Source: JBAOHV01 sp963714875
GTDB taxonomy: Bacteria > Actinomycetota > Acidimicrobiia > Acidimicrobiales > Microtrichaceae
Assembly: GCA_963714875.1 (NCBI GenBank)
Contig: CAVQQI010000011.1
Span: 992,001-1,056,000 of the forward strand
DNA: 64,000 bases
Direction: 5' to 3'
This document shows, piece after piece, positions 36,065-44,765 of this stretch. The notes below the pieces were generated by a model. That model saw only the letters and a list, made by a program, of their open reading frames with translations. It searched no databases and was not told the origin of the DNA. How positions within the stretch are numbered: the first letter of the stretch is position 1; each line of letters opens with the position of its first letter. Both the position numbers and the translations under genes were made by a program.

Positions 36065-37812
36065 CGGGACGGCTCCCCCTGGGTCGGATCGACGACGATG
36101 TCGTTGTTGGACTTGCCCGACGGCACCATCGGGAACACCTTCTCGGAGGCGTCGGTGCGGAACTCGAGCACGACGGGGCGATCGTCGATCTCGTTCGCCT
36201 TGTCGATCGCGGGTCCCACCTCCTCGGGCGACTCCACCCGCAGGGCGATGCACCCCATCGCCTCGGCCCACTTGACGTAGTCGGGCAGGTCGGGAGAGAG
36301 GTACACCTCGGAGTAGCGCTCCTCGTAGAACATCTCCTGCCACTGGCGCACCATGCCCAGGTACGCGTTGTTGAGGATGGCGATCTTGACCGGGATGCGC
36401 TCGGTGGCCGCGGTGACCAGCTCCTGTGCGGTCATCTGGAAGCACCCGTCGCCGTCGACGGCCCACACGGTGCGGTCCGGACGACCGACCTTCGCCCCGA
36501 TCGCCGCGGGCACCGAGAAGCCCATGGTCCCGAGCCCGCCGGAGTTCACCCAGGTGTAGGGATGGTTGAACTTCCAGTACTGGCTGGTCCACATCTGGTG
36601 CTGGCCGACGCCCGACGCGACGATCGTGTCCTCGGGCGAACGGTCACGCAGCTGTTCGAGCACGTACTGGGGCTTGAGCAGGTCGCCGTCGACCGACTGC
36701 TCGTAGACCAGGGGGTACTTCTCCTGCCACCCCGACAGGGTCTGTCGCCACGGGGTGATGTCGGCCCGGCTCTCCGGTCCGCCGAGCGCGCCGATCGCCT
36801 TGATCAGCTCCTCGATCACCAGGCGGCAGTCACCGACGATCGGCACGTCCGGGCGACGCACCTTGCCGAGCTCGGCCGGGTCGATGTCGACGTGGATGAT
36901 CTTCGCGTCCGGAGCGAACCCGTCGAGCTTGCCCGTGACACGGTCGTCGAACCGGCTGCCCAGCGCGATGAGCAGATCGGACTGCTGCATCGCGGTGACC
37001 GCCGTGTAGTTGCCGTGCATTCCGGGCATGCCCAGGCAGAGCTCATGGTCGTCGGGAAAGGCGCCGCGGGCCATGAGCGTCGTGACGACCGGGATGCCGG
37101 TCAGCTCGGCCAGTTCGCGCAACGCCTCTGCCGCGCGTGCTTTCAGGATGCCGCCACCGGCGTAGAGCACCGGTTGGCGTGCCGCGGCGATGAGCGCGGC
37201 AGCTTCTCTGATCTGGCGCGGATGGCCCTTCATGGTCGGCTTGTACCCCGGCAGGCTGGCCGAGACATCGGCGTCGCTGGGCCAGTTCCAGTCCATCGCG
37301 GAGTTCGGGTTCATCGGGTCGACGATGTCCTTGGGGATGTCGACCAGCACCGGGCCCGGACGGCCGGTGGTCGCGATGTGGAACGCCTGTCGGATGGCGA
37401 GGGGGATGTCCTCGGCGCGGGTCACCAGCTCGTTGTGCTTCGTCACCCCACGGGTGATGCCGGTGATGTCGCACTCCTGGAACGCATCGGTGCCGATCGC
37501 GGCGGTCGGGACCTGTCCGGTGATGCAGACCATGGGAACCGAGTCCATGTAGGCGTCCGCGAGCGGCGTGACGATGTTGGTCGCCCCGGGTCCCGAGGTC
37601 ACCATGGCCACACCGGGACGCCCCGTCGCGTGGGCGAAGCCCTCGGCCATGTGACCGGCCCCCTGTTCGTGGCGCACCAGCACGTGACGGATCGGGCTGT
37701 CGAGGATCGGGTCGTACACCGGCAGGATCGCTCCTCCGGGCAGGCCGAAGATCACTTCGACTCCCTCCAGCTCCAAGGAGCGGATGAGCGCTGATCCCCC
37801 ATTGGTGTTCAT
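36061..37812 (-). CDS. ilvB: IlvB: acetolactate synthase catalytic subunit
   Basis: A 583-residue thiamine-diphosphate enzyme that condenses pyruvate to acetolactate, or pyruvate with 2-oxobutyrate, the first step of valine and isoleucine synthesis. The start has GSALIRSLELEGVEVIFGLPGGAILP, the catalytic Glu region HVLVRHEQGAGHMAEG near residue 45, FAD-binding GMPGMHGNYTAV near 260, and the thiamine-binding VDGDGCFQMTAQELVTA near 455. The frame is intact. An unusually rich leader lies before it: a Leu/Val peptide and a terminator hairpin. It is the first gene of ilvB-ilvN-ilvC-thrB(-metY). Confidence 0.97.
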   Translation of the reverse strand: MNTNGGSALIRSLELEGVEVIFGLPGGAILPVYDPILDSPIRHVLVRHEQGAGHMAEGFAHATGRPGVAMVTSGPGATNIVTPLADAYMDSVPMVCITGQVPTAAIGTDAFQECDITGITRGVTKHNELVTRAEDIPLAIRQAFHIATTGRPGPVLVDIPKDIVDPMNPNSAMDWNWPSDADVSASLPGYKPTMKGHPRQIREAAALIAAARQPVLYAGGGILKARAAEALRELAELTGIPVVTTLMARGAFPDDHELCLGMPGMHGNYTAVTAMQQSDLLIALGSRFDDRVTGKLDGFAPDAKIIHVDIDPAELGKVRRPDVPIVGDCRLVIEELIKAIGALGGPESRADITPWRQTLSGWQEKYPLVYEQSVDGDLLKPQYVLEQLRDRSPEDTIVASGVGQHQMWTSQYWKFNHPYTWVNSGGLGTMGFSVPAAIGAKVGRPDRTVWAVDGDGCFQMTAQELVTAATERIPVKIAILNNAYLGMVRQWQEMFYEERYSEVYLSPDLPDYVKWAEAMGCIALRVESPEEVGPAIDKANEIDDRPVVLEFRTDASEKVFPMVPSGKSNNDIVVDPTQGEPSR

Positions 37813-37869
37813 GGTCGGTTCCTGTTCGAGGTCGGGTGACGATCAGTGGGTCCGGCGAGTCCTCCGCCG

Positions 37870-37901
37870 AAAAACACGACGACCTCCCGGCGGGGAGGTC
37901 G
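37870..37901 (-). terminator. Attenuator-type terminator before ilvB
   Basis: On the minus strand CGACCTCCC-CGCC-GGGAGGTCG is a perfect 9-bp stem with a 4-nt loop (37901-37880), and TTTTT follows at 37874-37870 after 5 nt. It lies 39 nt after the leader-peptide stop and 57 nt before the ilvB start, so it must be read through for ilvB expression. The ACCTCC in the leader-peptide coding part repeats the 5' arm and could pair with the 3' arm. Confidence 0.75.
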
Positions 37902-37940
37902 AGGGCACACGTGCATGCTGGAGTGAACCAGTCGCGTCCC

Positions 37941-37982
37941 TCAGACGGGTACGAGGAGGTGATCACTCAGCTGCACCAGCAC
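37941..37982 (-). CDS. Leader peptide of the ilvB operon, Leu/Val-rich
   Basis: A 13-codon ORF, GTG start at 37982, coding VLVQLSDHLLVPV then TGA. Four of the thirteen are Leu and four are Val (initiator counted as coded). AGGGGGC lies 6-12 nt before the GTG. A terminator hairpin with a U tract follows 39 nt later and then ilvB. This is the layout of ribosome-mediated attenuation, as in the E. coli ilvB leader and the Corynebacterium ilvBNC leader. The composition suggests control by charged Leu and Val tRNA. No Ile codon is present. Confidence 0.75.
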   Translation of the reverse strand: MLVQLSDHLLVPV

Positions 37983-38021
37983 AGTCTGCCCCCTGCGTGG
38001 GGCCGGTGCCAACCACCCGGC

Positions 38022-38027
38022 TACCGT
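38022..38027 (+). promoter_or_regulatory. Putative leaderless -10 box of the 38-residue ORF
   Basis: TACCGT, 7 nt before GTG 38035. It lies upstream of, and on the strand opposite to, the ilvB leader, so the two would be divergent. Confidence 0.45.
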
Positions 38028-38034
38028 CGAGCGG

Positions 38035-38151
38035 GTGAACAGTTGGGCGATCGCCGCAGGGGTCGGGGTGCTGGGAGTCGCGGGGATCCGCGAGGTGGTC
38101 CGCTGGCGGGGCCGTCGATGGCAGAAGTCGGGGCACCGCGGCACCGACTGA
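38035..38151 (+). CDS. 38-residue putative membrane peptide
   Basis: A small ORF not matching any family I know: VNSWAIAAGVGVLGVAGIR, then a basic tail EVVRWRGRRWQKSGHRGTD. The first half could span or lie in the membrane, and the second half is strongly cationic. GTG 38035 lies 7 nt behind TACCGT, the arrangement used by many genes here. It is divergent from the ilvB leader and convergent with the ABC permease. Evidence is composition and the promoter only. Confidence 0.4.
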   Translation: MNSWAIAAGVGVLGVAGIREVVRWRGRRWQKSGHRGTD

Positions 38152-38160
38152 CCCTGCGGG

Positions 38161-39756
38161 TCAGCGCGCCGGGGTGACCTTGTGCACGAGCTGCTCCTCG
38201 GCGCCCGACAGCCGCACGCGGGCGACGGACATCCCGCCCCACAGCAGCGCCAGCCCCACCAGCGGTGCAGCTGCCGCGATCAACGTGGCCAGACCGACCG
38301 AGCGGGTGGAGGCCAGGTAGACGCCCACGGCGACCGGAGCGGATGCGACGCCGAGCACGAACATGCAGGCGGCCAGCATCAGCCCTGCGATGCACCCCTG
38401 CCCGGTGTCGCCGGCGGCCAGGGGATTCGGGCTGTCGGGCATCGCGACCGGCGCTGCGGCGGCGCTGGCGATCGCGACACCGGCGGCTCCGAGCACCGAG
38501 CCGACCGCCACCGCCCATCCTGCCGGCACCCACCGCCACCCTCCGGTCAGCGCCGCCATTCCCAACGGCAACAGCAGTGCCGGCATGGTCATGACCACCA
38601 GCGAGGACATGACCTTCCCGGCGACCAGCACCTTGGCGGTCGCTCCGGCAGCCACCTCGGACCAGATGGCGGGGCCGTCCATCCCGAACGCGTTGTTCCC
38701 GTCGAAGAGCACCGCGAAGTGCAACATCCCCGCGATGATCACCATCCGGGGATCGACCGCATCGCCGAGCAACGGACCGAGGAGGAACACACCTCCCCCG
38801 ATGGCGAGCGCCGTGGTGGTGTTGACCGCCTGGCGTGGCGTGCGGAACTTGGTCCTGATGGTGCGTGTGGCGAGCGCACCGGCGGGCGAGGCCGGCAGCA
38901 ACCACCGGAGGAAACGACCGGAGCGATCTGAGCGCTCCCTGGTCCGGGCGGTGCTGCGCCCTCCGGGTCGGGGCGAGCTCATGGCCAGGCGGTGGGTGCT
39001 GACGACGCTCGCCCATACCAGCAGCGGCAACCAGCCGAGACCGAGCAGCAGGTGCACCCAGGCCGAGGACCCGACGGGGCGGGCGATCGCCTCACCGAGC
39101 TGTCCCGGCGGCGTCCACCGGGCCACGTCAGCGAGCGTCGCCCACCGCTGTGCGTTCCACCCCTCGGCATCGCGGCCGAGCAGCTGGACCAGCACCCAGC
39201 CCAGCAGGGCGGACAGCGTGGCTGCCGCCTGCGCGATCTGTTGGAGCCGCCCGGTCGCGAACGCTCCCAGGAGGTTCGCGAGCGTACGACTGAACAACAA
39301 CAGCGTCGCCCACCAGCCGACGACGCCGAGCACCACGACCACCAGCGCTGCAACGCCGGCGCCCGACCAGCCGGCGACGATCCCGGCGCCCACCAGCACT
39401 GCGAGCGCCGCAGGTGGGCCGACCGCGGCGGCAGCCAGCATCCCGAGGCCCAGGGTCCAGCGTCCGATGGGTTCCGACGCGAGGTGGCGGGGGTCGAGGC
39501 TGGATTCGACCCCCGTCGCTGCGGAGAGCAGTCCGACTGCGAACACCACCGCCGGCAGCAGCACCACGACCAGGTCGGCAGCGATGGCGGTGTTGCGGCC
39601 CAGCCCCCACAGCAGCAAGAAGCCCAGCACCCCGAGCACGAGCGACACCACGAGTGCCATCACGGTCTGGATCCGCTGCTGGGTGCCCCCGCGCAGACCC
39701 CCGAGCAGGAGGTGCCACTTGATCGATGCGATCGTGCGGACCCCCTGGCCGCTCAC
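38161..39756 (-). CDS. ABC transporter permease
   Basis: A 531-residue membrane protein with about 12 hydrophobic segments in two groups, split by a basic loop near residue 280 (PRPGGRSTARTRERSDRSGR). No family motif beyond that of large ABC-2-type export permeases is clear. GTG 39756 overlaps the stop of the ATP-binding gene (GTGA), so the pair forms one exporter unit. The substrate is unknown. It converges on the 38-residue ORF with a 9-bp gap. Confidence 0.82.
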   Translation of the reverse strand: MSGQGVRTIASIKWHLLLGGLRGGTQQRIQTVMALVVSLVLGVLGFLLLWGLGRNTAIAADLVVVLLPAVVFAVGLLSAATGVESSLDPRHLASEPIGRWTLGLGMLAAAAVGPPAALAVLVGAGIVAGWSGAGVAALVVVVLGVVGWWATLLLFSRTLANLLGAFATGRLQQIAQAAATLSALLGWVLVQLLGRDAEGWNAQRWATLADVARWTPPGQLGEAIARPVGSSAWVHLLLGLGWLPLLVWASVVSTHRLAMSSPRPGGRSTARTRERSDRSGRFLRWLLPASPAGALATRTIRTKFRTPRQAVNTTTALAIGGGVFLLGPLLGDAVDPRMVIIAGMLHFAVLFDGNNAFGMDGPAIWSEVAAGATAKVLVAGKVMSSLVVMTMPALLLPLGMAALTGGWRWVPAGWAVAVGSVLGAAGVAIASAAAAPVAMPDSPNPLAAGDTGQGCIAGLMLAACMFVLGVASAPVAVGVYLASTRSVGLATLIAAAAPLVGLALLWGGMSVARVRLSGAEEQLVHKVTPAR

Positions 39757-40535
39757 CCGGGTTCCCCGTCGAGCCACGCCAGGCCGGCGCTGTCGATCTC
39801 GGGCGCACCGATCATGGAGATGAACACGTCCTCGAGGCGTCCGTCACCCCGGAGGGTCTCGATCGGCCCCGCGGCCAGCAGCCCGCCACGGGCCATGACC
39901 GCCACGAAATCGCACATGCGGTCGACCAGATCCATCGCGTGCGAGGAGAACACCACGGTGCCGCCGGCAGCCCGGTAGCGATCGAGCATCGACCTCACCG
40001 CCACTGCCGAGACGGGGTCGACCCCTTCGAACGGCTCGTCGAGCAGGAGGACCGCGGGCCGGTGCAGCAGCGCCGCGGCGATCGCGGTCTTCTTGCGCAT
40101 GCCGTGGCTGTACCCACCGATCTGCTCCTGCGCTGCATCGGTCAGGTCCATGACCTGCAGCAGCTGCTCGCTGCGGCGACCGACCTCCTCGCGTGACAGG
40201 CCGCGCAATTGACCCAGATGCGCCAGCAGCTCGGTCGCGGTGAGCCGATCGAACAGGTTGAGCGGATCCGGCACCACGCCCAGCAGGCGCCGCACCGTGG
40301 TCGTGTCGGCCCACGTGTCGTGGCCACCCACCCACACCTGCCCCGCATCGGGGCGCAGCAACCCTCCGATCATCCGCAAGGTGGTCGTCTTGCCGGAGCC
40401 GTTCGGGCCCACCAGCCCGCAGAAGCTGCCCACGGGCACGTCCAGGTCCAACGCCCCGACCGCGACGTGGTCGCCGAAGCGCTTGTGCAGCCCGCGGGCC
40501 GCGATCGCCGGCCACCCGGGCACCGTGTCGGTCAC
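39753..40535 (-). CDS. ABC transporter ATP-binding protein
   Basis: A 260-residue ATPase of an exporter. Walker A is LVGPNGSGKTTTLRMIGGLL near residue 43, the signature is GGYSHGMRKKTAIAAALL (unusual YSHGM for LSGGQ) near 140, and Walker B is VLLLDEPFEGVDPVS near 160. The H-loop is SSHAMDLVDRM. GTG 40535 is used; an upstream frame adds 20 residues without homology. It works with the permease encoded by the overlapping gene downstream. Confidence 0.9.
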   Translation of the reverse strand: MTDTVPGWPAIAARGLHKRFGDHVAVGALDLDVPVGSFCGLVGPNGSGKTTTLRMIGGLLRPDAGQVWVGGHDTWADTTTVRRLLGVVPDPLNLFDRLTATELLAHLGQLRGLSREEVGRRSEQLLQVMDLTDAAQEQIGGYSHGMRKKTAIAAALLHRPAVLLLDEPFEGVDPVSAVAVRSMLDRYRAAGGTVVFSSHAMDLVDRMCDFVAVMARGGLLAAGPIETLRGDGRLEDVFISMIGAPEIDSAGLAWLDGEPG

Positions 40536-40624
40536 CGCGTCAGTCTGGCCCAGCCGGGCGCCAGCGGCGGACGTCGCGGTCCGGTCGCTTGCCACCGGGC
40601 CGGCGCTGACCTAGAGCGTGGGAG

Positions 40625-41152
40625 GTGGCCGTCGCCGTGTACCCGGGAAGTTTCGATCCCCTGACCATCGCCCACCTGGCGATCGCACACGCCGCTGTCC
40701 TCCAGCTGGAGCTCGATCGCATCGACCTGGCCATCTCGCGCTCGACCCTCGGCAAGACCCACCTGGGTGCCGGCACCGTGGCGGCGCGGGTCGACGCGAT
40801 CCGGCGCGCCGCCGGCCCACGCCCGTGGCTCGACGTGGTCGTGGTCGACGAACAGCTCGTGGCCGAGATCGCGCAGGGCTACGACGCTGTCGTCATGGGC
40901 GCCGACAAGTGGGCACAGGTCAACGACCCCACCTGGTACGGCGGCGACCCGACACGGCGCGACCGGGCGTTGGAGCGCCTGCCCAGGGTGGCCGTTGCAC
41001 CCCGCGGCGGGATCGATGTCCCCCGCCACCTGCTGCTCGACGTACCCGAACACCTCGCCGAGGTCTCCGCGACCGAGGTCCGCCGGGGCCGGTCGGACTG
41101 GGCGGCCCCGACCGATCCGACGGGGCTCAGCGAAGGGGAAGCGCCAACGTGA
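40625..41152 (+). CDS. Cytidylyltransferase-like nucleotidyltransferase (NadD/CoaD-related)
   Basis: A 175-residue protein with the nucleotidyltransferase start VAVYPGSFDPLTIAHLAIAH. TIAH takes the place of the (T/H)xGH motif, so the usual Gly is Ala. The end VSATEVRRG resembles the ISSTxIR motif of nicotinate-nucleotide adenylyltransferase. The start looks more like CoaD and the end more like NadD, so the substrate is open. Its 3' end overlaps the convergent ilvD gene by 26 bp. GTG 40625 follows GGAG closely. Confidence 0.65.
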   Translation: MAVAVYPGSFDPLTIAHLAIAHAAVLQLELDRIDLAISRSTLGKTHLGAGTVAARVDAIRRAAGPRPWLDVVVVDEQLVAEIAQGYDAVVMGADKWAQVNDPTWYGGDPTRRDRALERLPRVAVAPRGGIDVPRHLLLDVPEHLAEVSATEVRRGRSDWAAPTDPTGLSEGEAPT

Positions 41153-42824
41153 TGGCGCCCACCTCGGCGCCCTGGGCGAGCGAGGCGTACTTGGCGAGCA
41201 CACCGGTGGTGTAGAGCGGGTCGGGCATCTTGAGCGCAGCTCGGCGGGATTCCAGCGTCGCCTCGTCGACCAGCAGGTCGATCGTGTGGCCGTGCACGTC
41301 GATGCGGATCATGTCGCCCTCGGCGACCAGCGCGATGGGGCCACCGTCGACCGCCTCGGGAGCGACGTGTCCGATGCAGAACCCGTGGGTGCCGCCCGAG
41401 AACCGGCCGTCGGTGATCAGCGCGGCGTCGCCGCCACGCCCGGCGCCCTTCATCGCGCCGGTGATCGCGAGCATCTCGCGCATGCCGGGGCCCCCCTTCG
41501 GGCCCTCGTAGCGGATCACGACGACGTCACCGGAGTTGATCTGTCCGGCGAGCACCGCCTCCATGGCCGACGGCTCGCCGTCGAACACGCGGGCCGGGCC
41601 CTCGAAGTGGTCGAAGTCGATCCCGGCGACCTTGACCACTGCGCCCTTCGGCGCCAGCGATCCCGAGAGGACGGCGATGCCGCCGATGTCATGGATCGGC
41701 TCGCTCATCGGGTGGATGACCTCGCCGTCGGGCGGCGGGGGCTTCAGCAGCTCCAGGTTCTCCGCGACGGTCCGACCGGTCACGGTGACCTCGTCACCGT
41801 GGAACACGCCGGCGTCGAGCAGCATGGCCATGACCACCGGGACCCCGCCGACCCGGTCGACGTCGAGCATGTGGTACTGACCGTGCGGCTTGGTGTCGGC
41901 CAGGTGCGGCACCTTGGCCGCGACCTTGTTGAAGTCGTCGAGGTGCAGCTCGACACCGGCCTCGTACGCGATGGCCAACAGGTGCAGCACTGCGTTGGTG
42001 GAACCGCCCAGCGCCATGACCACCGCGATCGCGTTCTCGAAGGCCCCCTTGGTCAGGATGTCGCGCGGGCGGATGTCCTGGCGCAACAGGTTCAGCACCG
42101 CGACGCCGGACGCGTACGCGTAGTCGTCACGGCGACGGTCGACCGCCGGGGCCGAGGCGGAACCGGGCAGCGACAGGCCGAGCGCCTCGCCCACCGACGC
42201 CATGGTGTTCGCGGTGAACATGCCCGCACACGCGCCGATCGTCGGACACGCGTTCTCCTCGATCCGGCGCAGCTCCTCCTCCTCGATGCCGCCGGTGGCG
42301 TAGGCGCCGACGGCTTCGAACACCGAGACGATGTCCAGGACCTGGCCGTTGTGGTTGCCGGGAAGCTTGGAGCCGCCGTAGAGGAACACCGACGGCAGGT
42401 TCAGCCGAGCGGCGGCCATCATCATCCCCGGCAGCGACTTGTCGCAGCCGGCGAACGACACCATCGCGTCGAAGCGCTCGGCGTGCATGACCGTCTCGAC
42501 CGAGTCGACGATGACTTCGCGTGACACCAGCGATGCCCGCATGCCCTCGTGGCCCATCGAGATGCCGTCGGAGATCGCGATGGTGTTGAACTCGATCGGG
42601 AAGCCGCCGGCGTCGCGGATGCCGTCCTTGGAGCGCTTGGCCAGGTCGCCGAGCGGCATGTTGCAGGGGGTGACCTCGTTCCACGACGACACGACCCCGA
42701 CCTGGGGCTTGTCCCAGTCGTCGTCGGTCATCCCGATCGCCCGCAGCATCGCCCGGGCAGGTGCGCGGCTCGGGAAGTCGGTCACGTCGTGGGAGCGGAT
42801 CTTGAGGTCCTCGGGCTCGCTCAT
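41127..42824 (-). CDS. ilvD: IlvD: dihydroxy-acid dehydratase
   Basis: A 565-residue Fe-S enzyme for the third step of valine and isoleucine synthesis. Cluster-binding cysteines are in FAGCDKSLPGMMMAAARL near residue 125 and ACPTIGACAGMFTANTMASVGEAL near 195, and C-terminal family marks are LITDGRFSGGTHGFCIGHVAPEA near 470. ATG 42824 starts the conserved sequence and lies 6 nt behind TACCGT; the upstream 16 codons to 42872 are not conserved in type. It is not in the ilvBNC operon, though only 3.3 kb away. Confidence 0.96.
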   Translation of the reverse strand: MSEPEDLKIRSHDVTDFPSRAPARAMLRAIGMTDDDWDKPQVGVVSSWNEVTPCNMPLGDLAKRSKDGIRDAGGFPIEFNTIAISDGISMGHEGMRASLVSREVIVDSVETVMHAERFDAMVSFAGCDKSLPGMMMAAARLNLPSVFLYGGSKLPGNHNGQVLDIVSVFEAVGAYATGGIEEEELRRIEENACPTIGACAGMFTANTMASVGEALGLSLPGSASAPAVDRRRDDYAYASGVAVLNLLRQDIRPRDILTKGAFENAIAVVMALGGSTNAVLHLLAIAYEAGVELHLDDFNKVAAKVPHLADTKPHGQYHMLDVDRVGGVPVVMAMLLDAGVFHGDEVTVTGRTVAENLELLKPPPPDGEVIHPMSEPIHDIGGIAVLSGSLAPKGAVVKVAGIDFDHFEGPARVFDGEPSAMEAVLAGQINSGDVVVIRYEGPKGGPGMREMLAITGAMKGAGRGGDAALITDGRFSGGTHGFCIGHVAPEAVDGGPIALVAEGDMIRIDVHGHTIDLLVDEATLESRRAALKMPDPLYTTGVLAKYASLAQGAEVGAITLALPLR

Positions 42825-42830
42825 GTCGAC

Positions 42831-42836
42831 ACGGTA
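42831..42836 (-). promoter_or_regulatory. Putative leaderless -10 box of ilvD
   Basis: TACCGT on the minus strand, 6 nt before ATG 42824. It supports that start over the longer reading. Confidence 0.5.
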
Positions 42837-42841
42837 CGTGA

Positions 42842-43468
42842 TCAGCGAGCGGGTTCCCGAACCCGTACGCACGAGGTCTTGGGAGTCTCCACGGTGGTCC
42901 CGTCAGGGCGGACGTAGGCGACCAGACACCGCTCGGTGAACCCCGACCACCATCCCGACGGTTGGAACCTGATGAACGCCAACGGCGCACGCGCGCGGAC
43001 GTTGACGAAGCCGTCGGTGTCACGCACCCGCTGAGCGAGCGACCCGTCGACCTGCACCGATGCGCCGAAGGCCAGGAAGTCCTCGGGGGTCGCGTCGTCG
43101 AGCAACTCCGAGAGCTCCGCGGCCCGCTGCTGCATCGCTGCGTCCGCCGCCCGTTCAGCGACGTACTTGCCACCCACGGCCACCACGACAGCCACGAGCG
43201 CCAACCCGACCACCACCACCGCCACCCGGTTGCGCCGCAGCACGTCCCACCGCGACGACGAGCGGGGCGCCTCGAGCGAACGACCCGAGAGCAGCTCGGG
43301 CCGCAACGTCGGTCGGTCGTCGGTCCGGCTCAGCCGTCGCCGACGAACCGGGTCGGCATGCGGGACCGGCTCCGCGGGCGGCACCACGGCGTCGCGCCGC
43401 AGCGGAGGTCGCACCACACCGGGTCGGTGCTCGGGCTGGGGCTCTGGCTCCTGACCGTCGGGGGGCAT
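42842..43468 (-). CDS. Single-pass membrane protein, unknown
   Basis: A 208-residue protein with a Pro/Arg-rich cytosolic half (EPEPQPEHRPGVVRPPLRR and similar), one transmembrane helix (VAVVVVGLALVAVVVAVGG) near residue 100, and an outer domain with two cysteines (ERCLVAYVRPDG and KTSCVRV) that could pair. The family is not recognised. ATG 43468 lies 14 nt after the Eis-like stop and is preferred to GTG 43504, which would overlap that gene. It probably shares the transcript of the Eis-like gene. Confidence 0.6.
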   Translation of the reverse strand: MPPDGQEPEPQPEHRPGVVRPPLRRDAVVPPAEPVPHADPVRRRRLSRTDDRPTLRPELLSGRSLEAPRSSSRWDVLRRNRVAVVVVGLALVAVVVAVGGKYVAERAADAAMQQRAAELSELLDDATPEDFLAFGASVQVDGSLAQRVRDTDGFVNVRARAPLAFIRFQPSGWWSGFTERCLVAYVRPDGTTVETPKTSCVRVREPAR

Positions 43469-43482
43469 CGCACGATGATCGC

Positions 43483-44763
43483 TCAGAAGCGCACCCCGCA
43501 CCACGGCAGGGGATCGACCGAGAACAACTGGTCCGCCAGCCGCAGCGCCGCCGGGTCGGCCGAGCCGGTCCGCCCGGCCCGGCCGAGGCGTCGAAAGGAC
43601 CTGTCGCCCAGCACCAGGCTGCCCAGATCCGACATCGACACCATCACGTGGGCCCGGGTGCCGACGCCGGCGCCCCGACCGGCATCGGCGTCGGAGCCGA
43701 TGCGCGTGCAGCTCCCGACGCCGTCATCGACCTCGAGGAGGTACCTCCCGCCCTCCGGCCCCGACACCGGGTCGTCGACATCGAGCACCAGCTGTCCGGA
43801 TCCCTGGTACCGGCGCTGCGACAGCACTCGTTCGACGTCGAGGAGGCGGACCCACAGCAGATCCTGCTCCCAGCGCACCGCGACGTGGCGGGGGTCGGCG
43901 ACCACCTCCCAGAGCACGCTGTCGACCGCGATCGGTCCGGTGACGGCGGCGACCAGGTCGTGCTCGACCAACGCACGCCACAGCGCCACCTCCACCGCAG
44001 GCCCGGCCGCCGCCAGCTCCCACACCGCCAGGGTGTGCGACGCCGTGTGGGCCGACCAGTCCTCGTGCACCTCGTAGATCGCGTAGCCGTCGGCTGCTCC
44101 CCCGTCGTCGTGGTGCACCATCACGAGGCGACCTGGTCCGCCGCCGAGGTAGGACTCCACTCGGCCCAACACGACGGACCACCACAGCTCATCGCGGGTC
44201 AGCGCACCTGCGGTCCGCCGCACAACCCGGTCCTGCACCTCCCAGCACGCTCCGAGTGCCTCGGCGGGCTGCAGCAGGCGCAACGAGCCGCCGGGATCGG
44301 GCGCGTCGGCACGGAAGCGGGTCCTGGCGGTGTCGATGCGGATGCCTCGCTGCCGGGTCGCCGGGCCGTAGCCGAAGCGCCGGTAGATCGAGCCCTCGGA
44401 TGCATGCAGCACCGCAGCAGCATCACCGTGACGGCAACGATCGGCGAGCTGGGCGTCCATCAGCGCGGACAACACGCCGCGACGGCGATGTGTCGGCAGC
44501 ACCCCCACGTCGCTGACCGCGGCGACCGGCACCCGGGCACCCCCGGGAAGCGTCAGCTCGGACTCGTACGACGTCGCGACGCCGCACGCGACGCCGTCGA
44601 TCTGGGCCTGGTAGGCACGGTCGAGGGAGATGAGCTGGCGCTTGGAACCGAGCCTCGCCGGGTCCGGCGGCTGCCCGAACGCAGCCTGGTCGATCCGGTG
44701 CGAGACGAGGAGTGCCTCCTCGGGGTCCGCGAACGTGTCGAGCGTGCGAATCCTGGGCGTCAC
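43483..44763 (-). CDS. Eis-like GNAT N-acetyltransferase
   Basis: A 426-residue protein of the Eis type: an N-terminal GNAT domain with AVSDVGVLPTHRRRGVLSALMDAQLADRC near residue 95 (the acetyl-CoA loop RRRGV), a second GNAT-like middle domain, and a C-terminal SCP2-like domain. RFGYGPATRQRGIRID is a family mark. The C-terminal carboxylate is on Phe (CGVRF). Eis enzymes acetylate amines such as aminoglycosides or host proteins; here only the fold is supported. GTG 44763 (or 44775) overlaps the acyl-CoA synthetase stop. Confidence 0.85.
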   Translation of the reverse strand: MTPRIRTLDTFADPEEALLVSHRIDQAAFGQPPDPARLGSKRQLISLDRAYQAQIDGVACGVATSYESELTLPGGARVPVAAVSDVGVLPTHRRRGVLSALMDAQLADRCRHGDAAAVLHASEGSIYRRFGYGPATRQRGIRIDTARTRFRADAPDPGGSLRLLQPAEALGACWEVQDRVVRRTAGALTRDELWWSVVLGRVESYLGGGPGRLVMVHHDDGGAADGYAIYEVHEDWSAHTASHTLAVWELAAAGPAVEVALWRALVEHDLVAAVTGPIAVDSVLWEVVADPRHVAVRWEQDLLWVRLLDVERVLSQRRYQGSGQLVLDVDDPVSGPEGGRYLLEVDDGVGSCTRIGSDADAGRGAGVGTRAHVMVSMSDLGSLVLGDRSFRRLGRAGRTGSADPAALRLADQLFSVDPLPWCGVRF

Positions 44764-44765
44764 CC

